Positions 1 to 5,834 of a DNA stretch of 5,834 nucleotides are shown in pieces (position 1 is the stretch's first letter; each line of letters begins with the position of its first letter). The stretch comes from Scatomorpha pullicola (lineage in GTDB: Bacteria; Bacillota; Clostridia; Oscillospirales; Oscillospiraceae): contig DVJU01000184.1 in assembly GCA_018716545.1 (NCBI GenBank), positions 1-5,834 on the forward strand. The letters run 5' to 3'. The position numbers were made by a program, and so were the translations under genes. A model generated the notes under the pieces. The model had not been told where the DNA came from. It ran no database searches and saw nothing but the letters and a program-made list of their open reading frames with translations.

Positions 1-1
1 C

Positions 2-268
2 GTGTTCTCGCCCTGCCCGACGGGCTGGAGCTTCAAGCCCAACGAGAGCATAGACGTCGCCCGCCGCGCGGTGGCCAGCAACATGTTCCCGCTCTGGGAG
101 TGCGACAGGGGAAGGTTCTACATGACCGAGAACCGCAAGCCCATCACCATCGCCGAGTTCGTAAAGGGCATCGGCAAGTTCAACAAACTCAGCGAGGCCG
201 ACCTCGCCGAGCTGCAAAAGACCGCAGACGAGCGCTATGAGCTTATAAAGCGCCTGTGCGGCGTGTGA
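2..268 (+). CDS. 2-oxoacid:ferredoxin oxidoreductase beta subunit (PorB/VorB-like), C-terminal part
   Basis: This is the 3' end of a gene cut by the left edge; the GTG at base 2 is an internal Val codon, not a start. The visible 88 residues open with SPCPTGW (residues 3-9), a hallmark of the TPP-binding beta subunit of pyruvate and other 2-oxoacid:ferredoxin oxidoreductases. By family knowledge the Cys in this motif is probably a ligand of the proximal 4Fe-4S cluster. The following pattern (ARRAV, then FPLWE, then KPITIAEFVKGIGKF, then a charged helix ending in DERYELIKRL) matches the usual PorB tail. The enzyme is cytoplasmic and interconverts a 2-oxoacid plus CoA with acyl-CoA plus CO2, passing electrons to ferredoxin. 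The TPP-binding core and other subunits lie off the window, so the substrate (pyruvate, 2-oxoisovalerate or 2-oxoglutarate) cannot be decided. It stops at TGA 266-268 and is followed by a terminator, so it is probably the last gene of its operon. Confidence 0.85.
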   Translation: MFSPCPTGWSFKPNESIDVARRAVASNMFPLWECDRGRFYMTENRKPITIAEFVKGIGKFNKLSEADLAELQKTADERYELIKRLCGV

Positions 269-276
269 TACCTAAT

Positions 277-320
277 ACGCAAAAACACCGCCCCTCTCCA
301 AAGGGGCGGTGTTTTTGCGT
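277..320 (+). terminator. Rho-independent terminator after the oxidoreductase gene
   Basis: A perfect inverted repeat: the 19-base arm 277-295 pairs with 302-320 around a 6-base loop (296-301, CTCCAA). The GC-rich core (ACCGCCCCT with AGGGGCGGT) is flanked by A5 on the left arm and T5 on the right arm (312-316). It starts 8 bases after the upstream stop codon. The symmetry means it could also stop transcription from the other strand, although both neighbours here are on the + strand. It separates the oxidoreductase transcript from the uvrA unit. Confidence 0.93.
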
Positions 321-342
321 CCGCGAGCTTCGAGGCGGAGGA

Positions 343-353
343 TTGCACTGCAA
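343..353. promoter_or_regulatory. Candidate operator: palindrome TTGCACTGCAA upstream of the uvrA promoter
   Basis: A perfect 5-bp inverted repeat around a central C (TTGCA-C-TGCAA), ending 7 bases before the -35 hexamer. That position would suit an activator or a repressor. It does not resemble the Gram-positive LexA box (GAAC-N4-GTTC). It is short enough to arise by chance, so this is only a candidate site. Confidence 0.22.
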
Positions 354-360
354 GATACAG

Positions 361-389
361 TTGAATTTCCATCTCCGCTGGGGTATAAT
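361..389 (+). promoter_or_regulatory. Sigma-A (sigma-70 type) promoter of the uvrA unit
   Basis: The -35 hexamer TTGAAT (361-366, four of six matches to TTGACA) is separated by exactly 17 bp from a perfect -10 TATAAT (384-389). The region is AT-rich compared with its surroundings and lies between a terminator and uvrA. Transcription would start near base 396, giving a leader of about 34 nt, too short for a riboswitch. No LexA-type box overlaps it, so SOS control of this uvrA is not supported by what can be seen. Confidence 0.85.
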
Positions 390-410
390 TACCTGATTGA
401 CTTATATGTA

Positions 411-416
411 AGAGGT
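411..416 (+). promoter_or_regulatory. Probable ribosome binding site of uvrA, unusually far from the start
   Basis: AGAGGT at 411-416 is the only good Shine-Dalgarno match ahead of uvrA. It lies 13 bases from the ATG at 430, longer than the usual 5-9. The start itself is secure: an in-frame TAA at 409-411 closes the frame upstream, no other in-frame start lies between, and the protein from this ATG begins like other UvrA proteins. Confidence 0.55.
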
Positions 417-429
417 AAGAACGGCACAC

Positions 430-3261
<2,832 letters not shown>

Positions 3262-3299
3262 GACGTAACCCGGACAGGCCGCCGCGCATAGCATGATAC

Positions 3300-3304
3300 G
3301 GGGG
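3300..3304 (+). promoter_or_regulatory. Ribosome binding site deciding the start of the small membrane-protein gene
   Basis: A run of five Gs followed by TG (3300-3306) lies 7 bases before the ATG at 3312, a good Shine-Dalgarno distance. The alternative in-frame GTG at 3306 sits almost inside this run and would have no room for ribosome binding, so ATG 3312 is preferred. Confidence 0.6.
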
Positions 3305-3311
3305 TGTGTTC

Positions 3312-3620
3312 ATGCTGTGGAACATAATCGGCGCGGCGGCGTTCGCGGCGCTTGTGCTGCTGCTGGTCTGGGCTGTGCGCGGGCTGATGCTCACGCCCGT
3401 CCGGCCGGGGACAAATACGCGCCTGACGGTGAGACTGGACGTCTCCGGCGGCGACGCCTCGCTGGAGAGCGCGGTGAGTGCTCTGGAGTGGCTGTCGGCC
3501 AACGGGACGCTGCCCTGCGGGATAGAGATAGGCGACCTGGGCATGGACGAGGCGACCCTCGCCGTGGCCGAGGCGCTGGAGCGCGACGGGAGAATAACCA
3601 TTATACGGGAAGGTAATTGA
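3312..3620 (+). CDS. Uncharacterised single-pass membrane protein, 102 aa
   Basis: I do not recognise this family. The N-terminus (residues about 3-22, rich in Ile, Ala, Leu, Val) is one clear membrane segment without a signal-peptidase site, followed by Arg 23, Arg 31 and Arg 37. The basic residues suggest the C-terminal part faces the cytoplasm. After a Pro/Gly linker (about 29-35), the remaining 65 or so residues alternate as likely strand (36-44), helix (49-64), strand (69-74), helix (78-91), strand (94-99), which suggests a compact beta-alpha-beta-alpha-beta domain; this is read by eye. No catalytic motif or paired cysteines are evident. GC-rich codon use and ATA isoleucine codons (5 of 7) match its neighbours, so it is not an obvious recent insertion. 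It lies 50 bases after uvrA and its TGA directly abuts the recD2 start, which implies co-transcription and probably coupled translation with recD2. A link to DNA repair is inference from position only. A GTG at 3306 is a less likely start. Confidence 0.8.
   Translation: MLWNIIGAAAFAALVLLLVWAVRGLMLTPVRPGTNTRLTVRLDVSGGDASLESAVSALEWLSANGTLPCGIEIGDLGMDEATLAVAEALERDGRITIIREGN
3607..3613 (+). promoter_or_regulatory. Ribosome binding site of recD2, inside the end of the preceding gene
   Basis: GGGAAGG at 3607-3613 is a strong Shine-Dalgarno match, 7 bases before the GTG at 3621. It lies within the last codons of the small membrane-protein gene, so ribosomes finishing that gene pass directly over it. 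This fixes GTG 3621 as the recD2 start, since the codon before it is a stop in the same frame. Confidence 0.8.
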
Positions 3621-5834
3621 GTGCACGAGGAAGAACTGGCTGAGCTTTACGGGAAGATAGCCTCCGTAATATACACAAATGAAGAAAATGGCTACACCGT
3701 TCTTCGCCTGGACACCCAGGACGGGGAGAGCGTGAATGTCGTCGGCACCCTGCCCTCGGCGTACCCCGGGGAGGAACTGCACGTCTTCGGCCAGTGGGTC
3801 ACGCACCCCAATCACGGCCGCCAGTTCAAGGCCGAGTACGCCGAGCGCAGCCTGCCGCGCACCAAGGAGGCCATCTACGCCTACCTGGCCGGGCGCGCCG
3901 TGAAGGGCATAGGCCCCGCCACGGCGGCGCTGATCGTGGACAAGTTCGGAGACAGGACGCTGGACGTGCTGGAAAACCACCCTGACCAGCTCGCGGCGCT
4001 CCGCGGCATAGGCGAGGCCAAGGCCGAGCGCATCTGCCGCGACTTCCGCCGCCAGGCCGGTATGCGCCGGCTGATGGAGTTTTTGTGCTCGCACGACATA
4101 AAGCCGCTGCTGGCCGTCCGGCTGTACCGCTTCTACGCCGACGACGCCATGGAGATAGTCAGCGAGAACCCCTACATACTCGCCGCGCCTCACATAGGCG
4201 GCAGTTTTGCCGAGGCCGACCACCTGGCGCTGGACATGGGCGGCAGCCAGGACAACCCCCAGCGCGTCCGCGCGGCCGCGATCTTCGAGCTGCGGCACAA
4301 CTCCGGCAACGGCCACTGCTTCATACCCACGGACAAGCTCTGCGCTGCCACGGCGCAGTTCATAGGCGTCGAGCCGGACGCCGTCATGAGCGCCATCGAT
4401 TCGCTGACCGAGGACGGGGAAGTGGTGCGCACCACCCTCTCAAACCGCGACGTCACCTACCTCACCGAGCTGTACGAGGCGGAGACGCGCGTGGCGGAGC
4501 GGCTGCTGAAGATGGCCGCCTCCGACGTGCCGGAGACGGACGTGGACAAGGTGCTCGCCCGGCTTGAGAGCACGCGCGGAGTGCGCTACGCGCCCAAGCA
4601 GCGCGAGGCCGTCAGCCTCGCCGCCAACAGGCGCGTCATGGCGCTCACCGGCGGTCCCGGAACCGGTAAGACGACCTCGCTGCGCGCGATACTCGAGGTC
4701 TACGACTCGCTGGGCATAACCACGCTGCTCACGGCGCCCACGGGGCGCGCCGCCAAGCGCATGGGCGAGGTGACCGGCCGCGAAGCCGCCACCATGCACC
4801 GCCTGCTGGGCGCCGGCTTCTCCGCCGACGGCGAGCGGGTCGTGTTCGCCAAGGGCGAGAGCGACAAGCTCGACTGCGGCGCGGTGGTGCTCGACGAGTG
4901 CTCTATGGTTGACATAATACTTATGGACGCGCTCTTGCAGGCCATGCCCGACAGCGCGAGGCTGATACTGGTGGGCGACGCCGACCAGCTGCCCAGCGTG
5001 GGGCCGGGCAGGGTGTTCGCGGACATTTTGAGGAGCGGCGCCGTGCCCGCGGTGCGCCTGACGGAGATCTTCCGCCAGGCGGAGACCAGCCGCATCGTGT
5101 CCTACGCGCACGAGATAAACGCGGGCGAGCACCCCAGGCTGAACGAGAACAAGGGCGACTTTTACTTTCTCCGGCGGCCGAATCCGATACAGTGCGCGGA
5201 GACGGTGGCGGAGCTGTGCAGCGTGCGCCTGCCCGGCAAGATGGGCATACCCAGCGGGGACATACAGGTGCTCAGCCCCACGCGCAGGGGCGAAGCGGGC
5301 ACCGTGGAGCTGAACAAGCGGCTCCAGGCGGTGCTGAATCCGCCCATGAAGGGCAAAAACGAAAAAATTTTTGGCGATGTCACCTTCCGAGAGGGCGACA
5401 GGGTGATGCAAATTCGCAATAACTATGATATGATATGGAGGAAGGAGCCGGACGCGCTCGGCAAGGTCGAGACCGGCGCCGGAATATACAACGGCGACAT
5501 CGGCTACATCCTCGCCATAGACGCGGAGAACGAGGCGCTCACGGTGGACTTCGACGGGCGCATAGCCGTCATGGGCTTTGACGCCCTGGTCGAGCTGGAA
5601 CACGCCTGGGCGATAACCGTGCACAAGAGCCAAGGCAGCGAGTACCGCGCCGTGGTGCTCGCAGTGGCCGACGCCGCCCCGAGGCTCATGACCCGCGGCA
5701 TCCTCTACACCGCCGTCACCCGCGCCAGAGAACTGCTCATCGCCACCGGCGACGAACAGGCCGCGCATCGGATGATCGATAACCATGTGCAGTCGAGACG
5801 GTATAGCGGCTTACGCATCCGGCTGAGGGAGGGC
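3621..5834 (+). CDS. recD2: RecD2-type (RecD/TraA family) ATP-dependent 5'-3' DNA helicase, 3' end cut
   Basis: Open from GTG 3621 to the right edge, 738 codons without a stop. RecD2 is a cytoplasmic SF1B helicase that unwinds DNA 5' to 3' without RecB or RecC and is linked to repair and replication-fork maintenance in bacteria such as Deinococcus and Bacillus. The N-terminal region (1-80) contains the family pattern YTNEENGYTVLRL (18-30) and THPNHGRQFKAE (61-72). Tandem helix-hairpin-helix DNA-binding motifs follow (GIGPATAALIV 96-106 and LRGIGEAKAERI 127-138). Helicase motifs are all present: I GGPGTGKTT (344-352), Ia TAPTGRAAKR (371-380), II VVLDECSMVD (422-431), III LVGDADQLPSVGPG (450-463), IV LTEIFRQ (480-486), the UvrD-like C-terminal part with GDRVMQIRNNYD (592-603) and YNGDIG (623-628), V AITVHKSQGSEY (664-675) and VI LYTAVTRAR (695-703). 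The last visible residues, RRYSGLRIRL (726-735), match the usual family end, so probably only a few residues are missing. It is the third gene of the uvrA unit, in the same frame as the preceding gene and separated from it by one TGA. Confidence 0.96.
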   Translation, partial: MHEEELAELYGKIASVIYTNEENGYTVLRLDTQDGESVNVVGTLPSAYPGEELHVFGQWVTHPNHGRQFKAEYAERSLPRTKEAIYAYLAGRAVKGIGPATAALIVDKFGDRTLDVLENHPDQLAALRGIGEAKAERICRDFRRQAGMRRLMEFLCSHDIKPLLAVRLYRFYADDAMEIVSENPYILAAPHIGGSFAEADHLALDMGGSQDNPQRVRAAAIFELRHNSGNGHCFIPTDKLCAATAQFIGVEPDAVMSAIDSLTEDGEVVRTTLSNRDVTYLTELYEAETRVAERLLKMAASDVPETDVDKVLARLESTRGVRYAPKQREAVSLAANRRVMALTGGPGTGKTTSLRAILEVYDSLGITTLLTAPTGRAAKRMGEVTGREAATMHRLLGAGFSADGERVVFAKGESDKLDCGAVVLDECSMVDIILMDALLQAMPDSARLILVGDADQLPSVGPGRVFADILRSGAVPAVRLTEIFRQAETSRIVSYAHEINAGEHPRLNENKGDFYFLRRPNPIQCAETVAELCSVRLPGKMGIPSGDIQVLSPTRRGEAGTVELNKRLQAVLNPPMKGKNEKIFGDVTFREGDRVMQIRNNYDMIWRKEPDALGKVETGAGIYNGDIGYILAIDAENEALTVDFDGRIAVMGFDALVELEHAWAITVHKSQGSEYRAVVLAVADAAPRLMTRGILYTAVTRARELLIATGDEQAAHRMIDNHVQSRRYSGLRIRLREG

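Noticed and set aside
348..360. CTG...CAG pair upstream of uvrA as an SOS (LexA) box
   Set aside because: The spacing is 7 bases instead of the 10 of the E. coli-type box, and no Gram-positive GAAC-N4-GTTC site is present.
3262..3311. Possible terminator between uvrA and the small gene
   Set aside because: The 50-base gap has no stable hairpin followed by a T-run.
3293..3616. Alternative + strand frame overlapping the small membrane-protein gene
   Set aside because: Its product is Arg/Gly/Ala-rich without a domain, and the competing frame has a proper Shine-Dalgarno, a clean membrane segment and typical third-position GC.
5362..5372. A6T5 run in recD2 as a frameshift site
   Set aside because: The reading frame (AAA ATT TTT) does not form a canonical slippery heptamer, and the conserved helicase motifs continue in the same frame afterwards, so no frameshift is needed.
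4440..5786. 448-codon open frame on the minus strand across recD2
   Set aside because: Same cause; the + strand frame has all SF1B helicase motifs and the minus product looks like nothing recognisable.

Overview
The window is GC-rich chromosomal DNA from a bacterium, most likely an anaerobic Clostridia-type Firmicute. The UvrA and RecD2 sequences read like those of gut Oscillospirales relatives. A 2-oxoacid:ferredoxin oxidoreductase points to ferredoxin-based anaerobic metabolism, and the one clear promoter is a textbook sigma-A type. The taxonomic placement is inference from protein flavour, not a search result. One oddity is that isoleucine is often encoded by ATA (24 of 40 Ile codons in recD2), although the third codon position is otherwise mostly G or C.

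Layout, all on the + strand: (1) bases 1-268 hold the C-terminal 88 codons of a PorB-type 2-oxoacid:ferredoxin oxidoreductase beta subunit, cut by the left edge. (2) A perfect 19-bp stem hairpin at 277-320 ends that transcript. (3) A short intergenic stretch carries an 11-bp palindrome (343-353) and a strong promoter (-35 at 361-366, 17-bp spacer, -10 TATAAT at 384-389). (4) uvrA, 943 aa, complete at 430-3261. (5) An unrecognised 102-aa protein with one membrane segment at 3312-3620. (6) recD2, starting with GTG at 3621 directly after the preceding stop and open to the right edge (738 codons, probably only a few residues short of complete).

uvrA, the small membrane-protein gene and recD2 probably form one transcription unit: no terminator is visible between them, the gaps are 50 and 0 bases, and each downstream gene has its own Shine-Dalgarno sequence. 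UvrA finds DNA lesions for nucleotide excision repair and RecD2 is a 5'-3' DNA helicase, so the unit looks like a genome-maintenance operon with an unknown small protein inside it. uvrB and uvrC are not in the window. No mobile element, CRISPR array, tRNA, rRNA or riboswitch was seen. The window is largely ordinary core genome; the least explained items are the small membrane protein, its same-frame junction with recD2, and the palindrome beside the uvrA promoter.
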